This document shows, piece after piece, positions 1 through 12,566 of a stretch of 64,000 nt of DNA. Origin of the DNA: Typha latifolia (taxonomy: Eukaryota > Streptophyta > Magnoliopsida > Poales > Typhaceae); contig CM034111.1 in NCBI GenBank assembly GCA_019914945.1, positions 2,728,001-2,792,000 on the forward strand, in the 5' to 3' direction. Position numbers and translations under genes: made by a program. The notes under the pieces were generated by a model. The model was not told where the DNA came from. It saw only the letters and a program-made list of their open reading frames with translations, and ran no database searches. Positions within the stretch are counted from its first letter, which is position 1. Each line of letters begins with the position of its first letter.

Positions 1-3000
1 TCACCAAAAACAGGAGGTACAGTGCTGGCAGAGGTAATAAATTATATTATTTTATCTCCAAAATGTATCCACAACATCAGTATTGTATGACTCAAGCAAG
101 AATACTGTATGAGTCGTGGAAATTTAATGTCTCACCTGCACATCAGTATCCAGAACGAGAATTACTGGTTCTCTATCAATTGGTTCTGACTGCTCAACAA
201 TTGCTTCTTGTAGCAAGAGAAGGATGGATTCAGGTATATCAGCTCCTATCTGACAAGCAGCAGAGAAAGCCCTAAATCTTTCCATCCCACAACATGCTCC
301 CCGACCGAAGTAGCCTTTGTACAATACAAGCTGAGAAATACATGCTTCAGCATCAGCTACAGATTTGGCACCACCTAGTATAGCTTTCACGATGCTCTGA
401 TTTACATCAAACTTGAATTGGGATTTCAGATCATTGATCAACTTTGGCAACACTATGTCCATATGTTTATGGACTAACTGCTGACCCAAAAGCAAACACC
501 CCCAGGGTCCCAGCCATGATTCCTCCATATTCCTGGTTAAAATAACAAAAGAGTGAACAAAAGTAGTATGGACACCAAAAGCCCTAATACATGAGTTTCA
601 GTAACACAAGAAACACAGTTAATTTAAGAATTCGAATGTAAGAGGTGGTCAAAAGACTCTATCCAAGCATCTCAATTATTTGGGGTCCTCCAAATGTTTT
701 GGCACTCAAATTGCATAGGGAATACCAATAAATATTTACTGAAAATCCATGAGGGGAAATTTCACAGCATTAGTAGCATAAGTCCACAGCCTAAAGAAGG
801 TGAACTTACTTTAGCAACTTATCCAGGCGATTGTTGAGATGGGTTCTCTGAGACCACCATTTAATATGGTTTGCTTGTCCATCAGCTGGAGTAAAGGTTG
901 TATTAGAGAGAGATATAAAGTTCTCTTCTAGTAGCTGTTTGAAAGATGGAGCCACAGAATCCACAATAGTGCAACCCCAGGGACACTGCCAGCTCTTTAC
1001 TGATAATGAATTTGAGGTGAGAAGTTCTTTGCTGAAGTTAGCATCTTCAAGTTGCAGTTCTGGTAAAAACCCAGAGCAGGTAAGAAATTCTGAAACAGTG
1101 TTGCACATGTATCTTTGATTCAATGAAAAGATGCTGTACCTTCCAATATGAGATCCACAGGAAGAAGCATTGCAATTGGTTGACTAGTTGAATCCATTCT
1201 TGACACCAAAACCCAGGCAGGGAAAAAAGAAGGGAGAAGCAGAGTTTCTCCCAAGAGATTCACATAATCACCTCCAAGCATGCTTATGCAAATAATTGGA
1301 ACACTTGGGAGGCTCTGGAAGAAGTCAATCACATGTTGTTCAAGATGTTCTAGTTTTCCTGATAAAAATCTGCAACACAAAATGGTACTGCAATTAAGCT
1401 AGAGTTGAATGGCTTGGAGTACTACATTATTCTGGCTAGTAAGACAATTGAACCTGAGGAAAATGGATGGTCCATTATCTGTCTCAGTAATGGTATCACT
1501 AGGGTGACCCTGAAAAGCAGAAAAGACAATAAATAAAAGAAAATGTCTTGGAAACTGTGGACAAAGGAACTCGCACTATGCTAGAAACGTCATAATTTGT
1601 GCAAACATGAACACCTGAAGGGATGGGAGCTTACATCATATTTAATAAACTGATGTAAACTGTAACCACCATATGTAGCAAAAATAATTAGTATGTAATC
1701 AAGGGAACTGAAAGAGAACCTGAAGTTTTGATCTTGCAAATAGCAACCACCAAATACTACTTTTAATATCATGCACATGCTTTTCATTAGATAGCTGTTT
1801 CTTCATGATTACAAATCAACGAAGCCCAAAGTAACACCACTCCCAACCTGAGATGTTAACACTCATGTTGTCCGTCGTGAATTTTGATTATCTCTAATTA
1901 GTGTTGTAATAAAAAAAAAATATTGTAACTGCTGGACTCTTCACTTTGATATTGCGACTCTTTCTGCACCAATTATTTATCATCATAAGATATATTCCTT
2001 CCCAAGTCTACTTTCTATCCATATCATGTCATATCCATATCCTATCTCCTGTTTCAACTCAAGAAAATATCTTCTCTTTAAACAACTTCTAGCTATTTGT
2101 TATATTAAGTTACTCCAATCAGATTTAGCAAGCATTTCACAGTGATTAAGATTCAATCATTACCCAGTAATAGAGCATAACTAATGTGAGAAACATTTAA
2201 AATTGTACTCTCACCATCAACTTTTAACTGCTGCCACTAATGTTCGATCTATCAAGAATGTGCAATATTTAGATGGTACAAAAAACAAGGATAAAGCATA
2301 GTCACTTAGGTTTAGCTCTGGACTATACTGAAGTGTGAATCTATGACAAAACAATAAAAGAAGTGTTCTCCAATTGAAATTGCAAAGGACAAAGCAAAAA
2401 TGATTTAAACTGTCATATTAGATATTCTTAACTGAATTTAAATACATCAAGAAACAGAAGATAGCAAGGAATAGTATAAAAGGAGAATCTATAAATTTTA
2501 GAAATCAGATGGCCTGTCTTAAACACAATAAATTATGTAACTTTTTAGTAGCAGTTGATATTGTATCTCTCAATTCCATATATTGTATCACATGCTTGAG
2601 AGATCCCAAAGATAACCTAAACAACTTGATGAAATTTATTGTTCACATAGACATAATGCAAGAGTATAAGCAACTCAAGAATAAATTTAATAAGATGTGA
2701 CTAGAGTAGAAATGAATACACACAAATTACCATAAGACATACACCAATGTTCTGGAGCAGAAGGTGAGTTAAATTGAAAAAGAACAAAACTAGAATGTTG
2801 GCATGATTTTGATGAACACACAATGTAATACAGGACCTTCTGACATTACCTTCGAAGACTCAGGATTGCAAACCTCTCTTACACCAGAAAGGTGATGACA
2901 ATGTAGAGAAGTACCAAGAGAAGCTTGATGAAAGTATGCTGCCCAATGATTCAAAGATAAAGAATTTTCAGAATACAAAGGTAAGGAAATAGAGCAATCC

Positions 3001-6000
3001 ATCGCTGAAAGTAAGAATATGGAAGAAAGGAGCCTGCAGATCTGCACCAGAAAAATTCAAACTAAGAAGCCATTTCACAGTAAATGATGAAAAATCATAA
3101 TATAGGAAAAGGAAAATTTTCCAACCAGTTTCAATTATTTACAGGTGAAGATACATATGAGCACCAACACAGTTAGAAACTAATTTATTGTAGTTAAACA
3201 AGGCAGAGCATGTCCAGGACCTTCTGCAAAAGTGCGGGAATCTCTTGAGAGAGTACGAAGGCCCTCAATAACCAAGGAACAACTTCAGACATCCGGACAT
3301 TAGAAAGACTGCAACACTCACCCCTGCCCATGCAATAGAGAACAACACTGTCAAGCAGTGATCTAATATTCTTGGACAGCAATATCATATGAGAAACCAC
3401 ATGTATTCAATAACTAATTAGGTAATCACCTGAGTTGCTCTGAAAAACAGCCCTTTAAAGAAAAGAAACTCATATTATATAGAATTGTTGCACGTTCAAC
3501 AGAAAGAACATCGCCTGAATTCTCATCCAAAATTAGCGCGATTAAATTAGAACCAGGAACTTCAGAATAGGTCTGAGGAATGGATCCACAGAACAAAAGA
3601 AATATGCATTGCCAATATAGATCATGTACTTCGTGTGCTCCATGCTTTCCACCATGAGCTCCCAAAGATTTTGCTATACACAAATCAAAGAAAACAAAAT
3701 AAGGGCTTCAAGGAATACACATAAACTTCCAGACACTTGGCAGCATCCTAAGTGAAAAGCAACTCGTCTGTATATCGTGTGTTAAGCAATAAGCTTAGCA
3801 TGAAAGGAGATGGTGATACCTATCTTTAGAAGAAGAATCAAAAGTAGACGCCTACGATAACACTCCCATCTCAGAAATGTAATATCTTGCATGGATCCAT
3901 CATTAAGCACTTTGATCAGAAGGCAGCTCCAGCATCCTTCCTTGGCAGATATGCCCTTGATATTGCATCGGATGATATCTATAGAACTTGTCTTACATGT
4001 TGCTTTCGATTTTCTGAGACTCATAGAATCAGCACAAAATTCATCACTCGTAGAGTTTTCATATTTATGATCCACTTTGGTTTCAATATTTTCACATTTT
4101 TTACGTGACAGTCGGTTAGTTGAACGAGTTCTTGTTGTCTTTGCTTCAACTTCAAGGCTTTTCTCTTTGAGTATAATCTTTGATGCATTTCTGGTTTTTC
4201 TCCTTACTTGCACGTTTTCAAGTAACCCACCACCTTCAGCACTAAAACAGGGTTTTTGGTCATATTCTGACTGCAAATGTCGAGCATGACTAAAACTTGA
4301 AAATTTATCTATAGCTACACAAATGTTACATATAGTCGATCTTACTTCCTTCACCAAGGAAGATCTTCTACCACCGTTGATACCTTCATGCTTGGCTGCT
4401 ACTCTATGCTCTTCATCAACCAAGTGCATATTAACTTCAGGCTTATTATAGATGCTAAGAGAGCAATCAAAGTCAGCATGATTCAATTTCTTCAGAGCTG
4501 ATCTGTACATGCCTAAAGCTTGTGATAAGCTATTTGTAGACTCAGTTTGGAAGCCTTTCTCAAAAAGGTTTCTGGATAAATCTCCAATTTGCATATCAAT
4601 TGTGACTTCGAGGGTCAGCTTGCAGTGTTTGCAGGAAATAATCTTATCATTTTCTTCTAAAAGTTTTCTAGCACACTTGAGCTCATTTTCTGCTATATCC
4701 CATGACTGTTTCTTGCAATATAATTCACCTGAAATAGAACCAGAAAGTAATTTCAGTATTTAAAGCCTATAGACCATAATAGATGCAAAGTGCAGACAAA
4801 CTAAAGGAGAAAGATCTAGAAATGTGGAGGACCTACCTAATAATGACCCAAAAGTAATTCCAAAAATTGGTAAACCTTGCAGATAGGATATATCTTTTCC
4901 TGTCCGAAAAAGAACTTCTGCTTCAGCACCATTACCGGTTGATTCATGGATGATCCCAACCTATGTATAAAAACATCAGTCCCACTGGAACTACCAAGGC
5001 ATGTGCAAATATTCTAATCGAAGAATACCACAATATGTACCTGCAAAATGCTCTCAAGATAGCATCTGAGAACAGTCCATGGAGTTAGGAAAGAGTCTTC
5101 TAGAATGCCTGATCTACTAAAATCTGGCCAAGTTTCAGTTATAACTGATCCCAGTGCTTCAAGACAAAAAAGATCATGCCTAGTCAGAGTTTCTTTTCCA
5201 GAGTCAACACACTTCTGCTGCTGAAAGGAATAGATGAATTTCCTCCTCAGAAGTTTCTTCCGAAACTTGAGGGCCTCTCTTGCATATGAAAGAGCCTAAA
5301 CATTATATCCACAGTGATGACACTAGTAAGAGAGCAACTCAAGAAAAAAACATATATACCATAAATTTATTCTGCGTCCAGATACTGAAAACAATAATCA
5401 TAACATATGTAGCTTGTCCTTTTAATCAGTCTGTCAGCATAACCTTGCTTAACACAACGGGGAAGAAAAGGAGAAATCTTGTCTAAGCTAGGTGATACTA
5501 GTAATTAACATACAAGCCCATGTTTATGATTTAAAAATAAAGCATTTAATAGCACGTGCATGCATCAAAATGGATGCAGTCACTTATGAACCCCAGAGCA
5601 TATCTTGTACCATTCCAATTATTTTAGCTGATTACTAGAGAGAAAACAAGTAAAATATTCAATAATGTTTAACACAAATCAGCCTATGCACATATCTTGA
5701 GCAAATTAGAACTTTGGTCAGAGACACTAATCTGCAGGTAGTCAGCTCTTCAACTGAAGCATAGTTAATTGAAAAAATTTTAAATCGTAGCTTAACAAAT
5801 ATAGATATCTGGGACAAAATTGCATATTACCTCAGAAAGTCGTCCTTTTGACAAAAGCTTTTCAGACAAATCATAGTACAGATATCCAGCAACATAAGCT
5901 GAACGACTTGCCAAAGGAACCTAGAACAGCCAACACAACAAGGTCAACAGTTAGAAGTCCATGGTTATTGGGACAATCAGGGTAAATATGCTACAATATA

Positions 6001-9000
6001 CCAAGGGAACTTACATCAGAAATTAGGGAGGATACAATTTTTCTAACTTCATCAATGCTTACTTTCCAACCAAGTGATCTTCCAAAACTATGTTCACTCA
6101 CTTCACGGAAAATACAATCAGTAAGTGACACCTTCTGGAGAAACATGCATAGAGATGGTGGATGGCCTTTGATACAACTTATCCAGAAATCAGTAGAGTT
6201 TGCATTAACACCAAGTTGTTTTGATATGTCAAATATTAATTGTTTGTCAATTGGAAAGGTGCAAAGTGAATGGTTAAGGCGTCTGTCACTCCATAGCATT
6301 GCAAAGCATTTTTCAAGAGGGATATTTTCCCGCTTCCATATCACGATCATCAGCTTGAAGATATCAAACTGGAATTCTGAGCAACCCTGGAGAAGTATAA
6401 CAATGGTAAGAATATTATGTCCAGAAGGTACCAGTAAGAATTTCAAATTTGAACAGTTTTAGGACTATACAGCCAGTTATGAACACTAGAATATCTTACC
6501 TTCAAAAACAGTAAATCAACTATGGAACATAGTAATGGGATCATAGTTACAGCTGTTAGTTCAAACCGCCCATCTGTAGCACAATCACCCTGGATGTCTA
6601 AACTTAACCACAAATTGAGCGCACAACGAACATTCTGCAAGATTACCTGTTTCAACCAAAGAAGTTCAGATGTAACAAAACAAAACCACTTCGCAGTACA
6701 TGATTACCTCATTAGAGAATACCTTAGAATCAAGATTGGCCTCCTGAGCACACTGTGCATTCAGGCAGTATGCGATTGCCAATTGATGATAAATGGAAGC
6801 ATGACTTCCAGAAGCATAAAGAGATACGTCTTTCTGTAGCATCAAGAACTAGAATCAACCACTTGAGTCCATTGTCCAGGACCCCAGGTTATGTGGCTTA
6901 TCCAAACAAAAAGATGAGCAATAACTTCAGAGCAGAAAAGATTTTGTTTAAAAAAAGTTGGAAACTCACAAGCAAAGAAATGGCTTCAGAGAGACATTCA
7001 AGAGAGCTTCTTAGGCCATCTAGTCCACAAGCCCGAAGTGCTCTTGCCTTCCTAATAAGAACCCTTGACTTCTCCAACTTATAGTCTTTTGAAACATATA
7101 TGTCATTTAAGAGAATAGCTATGATTTTCAATTGCATCTTTTTGCTTAGAATTGGGTTTCGAGCTTCCATTAATCCATATGCTAAAAGCTCCTGTAAAGT
7201 TAATATATGCCCATAGAGCATTTAATGATAAGAAAAGCAGTTGATACTTATTTAACTGAAATTTAATGAAACAAGAAACATACCTGCTCTAAAATCTTGC
7301 CCACAATCTTCTCTGGCCACGTTGGTCTATAGCTCAATAGGGAAGAGTAGAGCATCGGCACATCATCAGCCATCTCAACTCCTTCGAAATCTTTACAAAT
7401 AATCTAAGGTTTCAAAAGGCAGTCAAATTGAATTAAAATGTTAACCCACCTCAGCTCAATCAAATGAAGTTGAATATTCACAAATTATACCTTAACCCAT
7501 TGTTTGATCAAGACCAAAGAGCCACTGGAACTTACAAACGTATCGTCAACTGCAGAAATTTCAAACAAGCTCTTAATGACAATTTCTTGGATGGTTTTGG
7601 CACAACATCTGTGTAAAGTATCAACTATCATGGTAATCCTTGTAAGTGCATCTGAAACGGCATCTTTGACTGAGTCCTTGGAAATGTCGATGATACTGTT
7701 ACCACTCAACTTGGTTGAAGATCTACAGAAAATGAGTTTGATATTTTGCCATATCGCTTGACAACACAACTCCAATGCCACTGGTGCCTAAAAAGAAACA
7801 AAATGGAAATTGAATAAATGAGACCCCCATCTCTAGTAGTTAAATCATAGAAATTATGAAACATTAGAACTAAAATTGCAAATAGACAACTAAATCCATA
7901 ATGCTATATTATTAGCAATGAATTATCAGGAACAGATTTCATCTTTGTTTAACTTCAGTAACAAAATTAGCTTGAAAAGGTGTCTTGCTAGAAAGAAGAT
8001 ATGAAACCCTCTAGTTAGGTGATGCCAATATGGAGAGAAAGAAGATAGGACTTATGAGTATTTAACTGCATGCACGCATGAACATGCACAACACATATTC
8101 TTGACAATGGTTGGGTTATTGCAATCACAAAATTAAATATAGGGAGAGTTGGGGAAAAAGCATGCATCTTACTCGTTTATTTTGTGATTTCCTTCTTTCT
8201 AGAAGTTGGATATGCAGGGCATTAATCCATTTCATGTTGGAACTTAAGTACTCCCAAGTTCAGAAAAGAAAATCAACATTTGGCAAGGACCTCAAACCAC
8301 AAATGCCACTCCTTCAAGGTTCATGTTATGAATCAAAGAGATTACTTAGCTAGCATCTAATTCTTCGAATAGATATTTGAATTTCATCTGTCCTGTGTTT
8401 GCTCCATAAACTTTAGCTCGTCAAGAACAGCACAAATTAACGATAAAGTAGGTTCCATAACCAATATAATCACCAATAAATGGGGAAAAAAGCACGAACA
8501 ACTATGAATCTATATGTATTGTAGTAGAAATGATGCCACTGAATAGATCCCTGAGAAACCAAATCAAGTATGATGAACCAATGCTGCGAATCAACATTGT
8601 AAAAAGTAAATACCTGTTCAAAGTGCCCAATGTTGTACATTACAGCCCCAATGTTACTGAGTGCTGAAATAAGAAATCTCAGTTCCTGAGGTTCAACCCA
8701 CTCATTTGAAATAACATAGTTAATGGAGGAGAGACTCTTCTGAACTAAGAAAGCAAAACAAATTAGCAAAATAATAAGTAGCAGATATTTACTAAAAAAA
8801 TAGAAGCAATATGTAGATGATATAGCTTCCGGAGTTGACATATAATAACCAAATTAAACCTGGCAACATCCGCTTGTGAGAAAGGAGATTTTCAATGCTG
8901 AAACTGCTGCTTCAAGCAGTGTTCTACGCCTTTCATATAATCTCTCTCTTTCACTAGATGTCCTGACGCATCTATACAGTAAAAGGCCAATAGTAACATT

Positions 9001-11867
9001 CTATAACTTGTCAATTTAGCATTTCAGTAGTAGTTGCTGTGACAAGAACACTAACAGAACTAAGCATAAGATATCTAGACAAAGGCATTTAAGTATGCCA
9101 AATATTAAGAAAAAAATCTCATTTGTCGCTCCCTATATCATGGGCTTACCTAAAAGCAGCAATAGTAGAATCACAGAACTGATGTAGTGCATTGAAGATA
9201 TGCTCCATCTTTGCAGAATGATGGAACGCTTTCTTCTCAGAAGACCATTGTTTCCAGGCTAAATTCACATATGAAAGTAACATCTTGCATAGGAACTCTA
9301 GAGCATCTATGTAAGATATAAAAGAAGCATTTCCATGTAAATGATCACAAATTTTAGTCTTATTGGACTTTGCCGGTGCTTTTGACACAATCCCTGAATC
9401 TTCTACTGCACAGTCAAACAAACATTCGTGCTGATTTCTGCCAGTGTGGTAGTGAGTTTTTAAGTATAGCAGTGAACTGGTCAATCTTTGCAGAGTTTCT
9501 ACATTGTCAAGCAGAAATTTAACTATACTGGAGTCAGAATATACTTGATGACTATCTTCACTTTGCCTAACTTGGATATTACCAGTGTTAAAATTTAATC
9601 CAGTAGCATAGAGTAGCAGAATTGAGGCAACAGCAGGTGAAACCTGATGAGAAAAATGCAGTGAACCAGAGGAAGAAGGAAGAGCTTACAAACTGCTACA
9701 TATCAATTTCGGATAATACAATTTAAATTGTACCTGGCTGAATGAACTTCCTTGTTCATAGAACAATTCTGAAGCACATCTACAAATATCTATATTTGCA
9801 GCATGAAAGCAATCAGCACAGTATGATACAAATTCAAGAAACTCATTTACAGATTTGCTCAAGTGACCCTGCAAAAACATGAGTAAATGATGTTGAGTAT
9901 GAGATAGCCTTAGGGACAGAGTATATTACAAGGGGGAAAATCTAATTATTGTAACTTTAAGGGGAAAACTATTGACAATATTTCGGCATTTTGAACTAGA
10001 AACAATTATACAAGAAAAGAATTTTCTCTCTAAGATCTATTTCGTTACAACTTACAATATTTATGTGCTGCTACATTTCATGTCTTTGCCTTAAAAAAGA
10101 AGAAGAAAAGACTACAACTCTAAAGAGAATCTATACTCTTTTATGTACACTTATAGGTCGTTCTATTAACAAATTATCTGAACTTGAGCTCAAAATGAAC
10201 AGATCTCAAGCTTACCTCAGCTCAGATTAGCTAGCTTGTCGAAGGGTAGGTAGCTATGATTAGCTATCTCTCAAGCCTATCTCAGTTCTGTACAAAAGAC
10301 TGCCTGCTTGAAACACTTTGGCAGACATAAGGCAAGACAAGGGCCCTTTACAGGCTCCAAGCTTGAGCTAATCTTGGACTCAGTTTTCTGAGGTTCCAAG
10401 CAAAGGTCTCTAGATCTCAGCTCATTTACAAACCTAGCTATCACAGTGCAAGTTGTTTCTCCACATTGCAGAATTTCAAAATCAAAATCAAGAGAGAAAG
10501 CAAAGATGTTATCCCAAGCATATTTATTATTCTAATCATATCTTTGAAATCTCAAATAGTGATCACCATTATCACTAAAATCAAATAATCAAGCTATCTT
10601 CTCTCTGGAGAAATGATTTGCTCACAGATATATAGGGTTCTTATTAACATAAATGGTAATACTACAGAAAGTATCAAAAAATAGTATGGAAAGGCAGAGC
10701 ATACCTTGCATTCACATAACATGGATTTAAGGATCAATTTTACCACATCAAGCATAAGTGCACCCCTGCCTTCCCAATGCAAGTCAACTGAAGAACAGAT
10801 CTTGCGAGCAATCTGCAATTCAAATTTCCAATACTCATCGTCCACTTAACATATTCCATCAACAAAAACTTACGAAAAGACGGAATCAACTAATATGCTA
10901 CTCAACTATTGGAAAACGGTCCACCGAAGAGGATTTTGCACACTCCTTCAACATCATGATGCAGAAACGCTGCACCAGATCCCCATCGAACGACATACAC
11001 TCTGTTGTCAGGAAAACTGAACATCTATACAAGGCATTCACAAGCAACGAGTGGTACTTCTTTAACATCTCCGTATCCAAAAACCTGCAGAAATGTCCAT
11101 TTAACACCCACTAAGAAACAAGATTCTAGCAGCCATTTATCCAATCCAGCTCAAATTAACACCCACCGGAGCCACGGGTGGACTTGCTCGACGAGCACCA
11201 AGATCCTCTCATAAGCCGCTCCATTCCTCGTCTCACTCTTAACAGCACAACTGGCAAGGCTTATAACCACCTCAAGAGCCAAAGTGGTGATCTCAGAATC
11301 CTCAACACCCACAACCTTCGGATCCGGCAACATGATCCCAACATCCGCGTTCCTCCTCCTCTTCTGTGATTTCCCGAGCACGGTGCGGAGGCTCTCGAGA
11401 AGCGAGATCGCCTCCGCCTCTGCCTCCGAGTACCTTCCCCCAGTTTCCAAGCAGCAAACGAAGCGCCCCCTCTGGAGGTGCACGGAGTAGGGCTTCCCCG
11501 CGAGGCAGGGGCTGATGCACGCAAGGCATTCGAGCAAATGCCTATATATCCTAAAGAGCTCGGTTGCGGTATCTTGGTCGTCTTTGGAGGTTTTGCGGAG
11601 TATGGAGGGGAGGAGGTGGAGGGCTTGGCAGAGGAAAGGAAGGAACTGCTTCGCCAAGGGCCGGAGAGATGTGGAGGGATCGGGGTCGGGGTCGGGGTCG
11701 GGGTCGGATTTCTTGGTTTTAGAGGTAGGTTTTTGCTTTAAGGTGGATTTCTTGGAATGGAGGAGGAGATCGGAGAAGGGGAGGAGGAAGGAGACGAAGT
11801 GGTCGGAGAGGCCGCGGTGGTCGGAGGCGCGGAGGCTCTCGAGGAGGGAGGAAGCGATGGAATCCAT
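1..11867 (-). CDS. ESP1: Separase (sister-chromatid-separating cysteine protease), 5' part only
   Basis: Separase cleaves the cohesin kleisin subunit at anaphase. Exons read in phase: 11167-11867, 10907-11084, 10705-10812, 9734-9868, 9150-9643, 8860-8971, 8614-8739, 7491-7787, 7284-7403, 6970-7191, 6708-6833, 6500-6646, 6015-6386, 5831-5920, 5041-5295, 4837-4960, 3820-4728, 3430-3673, 3221-3362, 2850-3041, 1454-1509, 1140-1369, 810-1089, 136-532, giving about 2019 codons. Family-like stretches include LEKSRVLIRKARALRACGL (exon 10), PIICISMLGGDYVNLLGE and MLLPVDLILEG (exon 22), MEESWLGPWG and REPVILVLDTDVQ (exon 24). Plant separases have roughly 2200 residues, so the end of the protease domain with the catalytic His and Cys lies left of position 1. 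The start is the first ATG of a long open exon. Exons 2 and 19 have weak donors (GTTGAG, GTCCTG). A hexanucleotide repeat in exon 1 encodes an Asp-Pro run. Largest intron seen: 1510-2849, no feature recognised. Family assignment is firm; individual boundaries are inferred. Confidence 0.92.
11680..11708. repeat. GGGGTC hexanucleotide microsatellite in separase exon 1
   Basis: About four and a half tandem copies of GGGGTC on the plus strand lie in frame in exon 1. On the minus strand they encode the Asp-Pro run that follows the KKSD residues near position 55 of the protein. Copy-number changes would keep the frame. Confidence 0.9.
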
Positions 11868-12566
11868 TCCTCTTGTCGATTTTGGGATCGAATGGGGGGG
11901 ATTTCGGGAGGGGTTAAGGGAGTGCAGAAATGGGCGGGAATAAGGGTTTCGAGCGAGTTCACACGGCGGATTGGCGGCCTAAACTTTGCGAAAATTGAAT
12001 TGACGAAGGAGACAGAGATTGGATCGGGCTCTAATAAAACTTCAATCGATCGAGCTAGGGCCCAACATGTTTTGTGTTGGGTTCGTGTCGAATCGGTCAA
12101 AGTTTAAATGGATTATTTATTAAATTAGTTATACGAATTAATAAATGATTCATAACTTATTATTTTAAATTTATATTATTAAAGAGATATATTTGAATTA
12201 TAAATAGTATTATTTGAGAAAACCATCCAAATTTCATTAAATTATTTGATCTGGTTACAATTAGTTTTAAAATCTTTAAAAGTCCAACATAGTTTGAAGT
12301 TTGCCTGATATATATTTGATAAGAATTAAAGCCGAAGTTTATTGGTCAAAGTCAAAATTATTATTAAGATACTGATTTTAATATTTATTTTAGACCACAG
12401 TAAACTTGAAATACGACCAATAATATTTTAATACACAGTGCATTAATTAATTAATTCAACATCATACAAATATTATTGCCACACAATACACCGAAGAGGC
12501 CACTATCATCATGGATAGATCACATAGGTACAATCGTACATACTTCGCTATCTAATCCGCCTCCCC
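11868..12566. other. Spacer: separase promoter and nitrate reductase 3' flank
   Basis: The separase side (11868-12110) is GC-richer and holds an E2F-like site and a GGCCCA site II motif near 12058. From about 12110 to 12566 the DNA is AT-rich with no ORF and probably contains the nitrate reductase 3' UTR and terminator. I see no other gene. Confidence 0.6.
11931..11941 (-). promoter_or_regulatory. E2F-like binding site upstream of separase
   Basis: On the minus strand this reads ATTCCCGCCC and fits the plant E2F consensus WTTSSCSS. It lies about 65-75 bp before the separase ATG. E2F control of a cell-division gene is plausible, but this is a short motif in a GC-rich leader and could be chance. 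Confidence 0.4.

Noticed and set aside
1..60. A possible next separase exon after the AG near position 24 on the minus strand
   Set aside because: In the required phase it reads a few residues and then TGA at the window edge, and it lacks the expected residues that follow VLDTDVQ in separases. It is better read as intron that continues outside.
10200..10440. Possible inverted repeat with CAAGCTTGAGCTAATC-like arms in separase intron 3
   Set aside because: Matches are short and interrupted; not strong enough to call an element.
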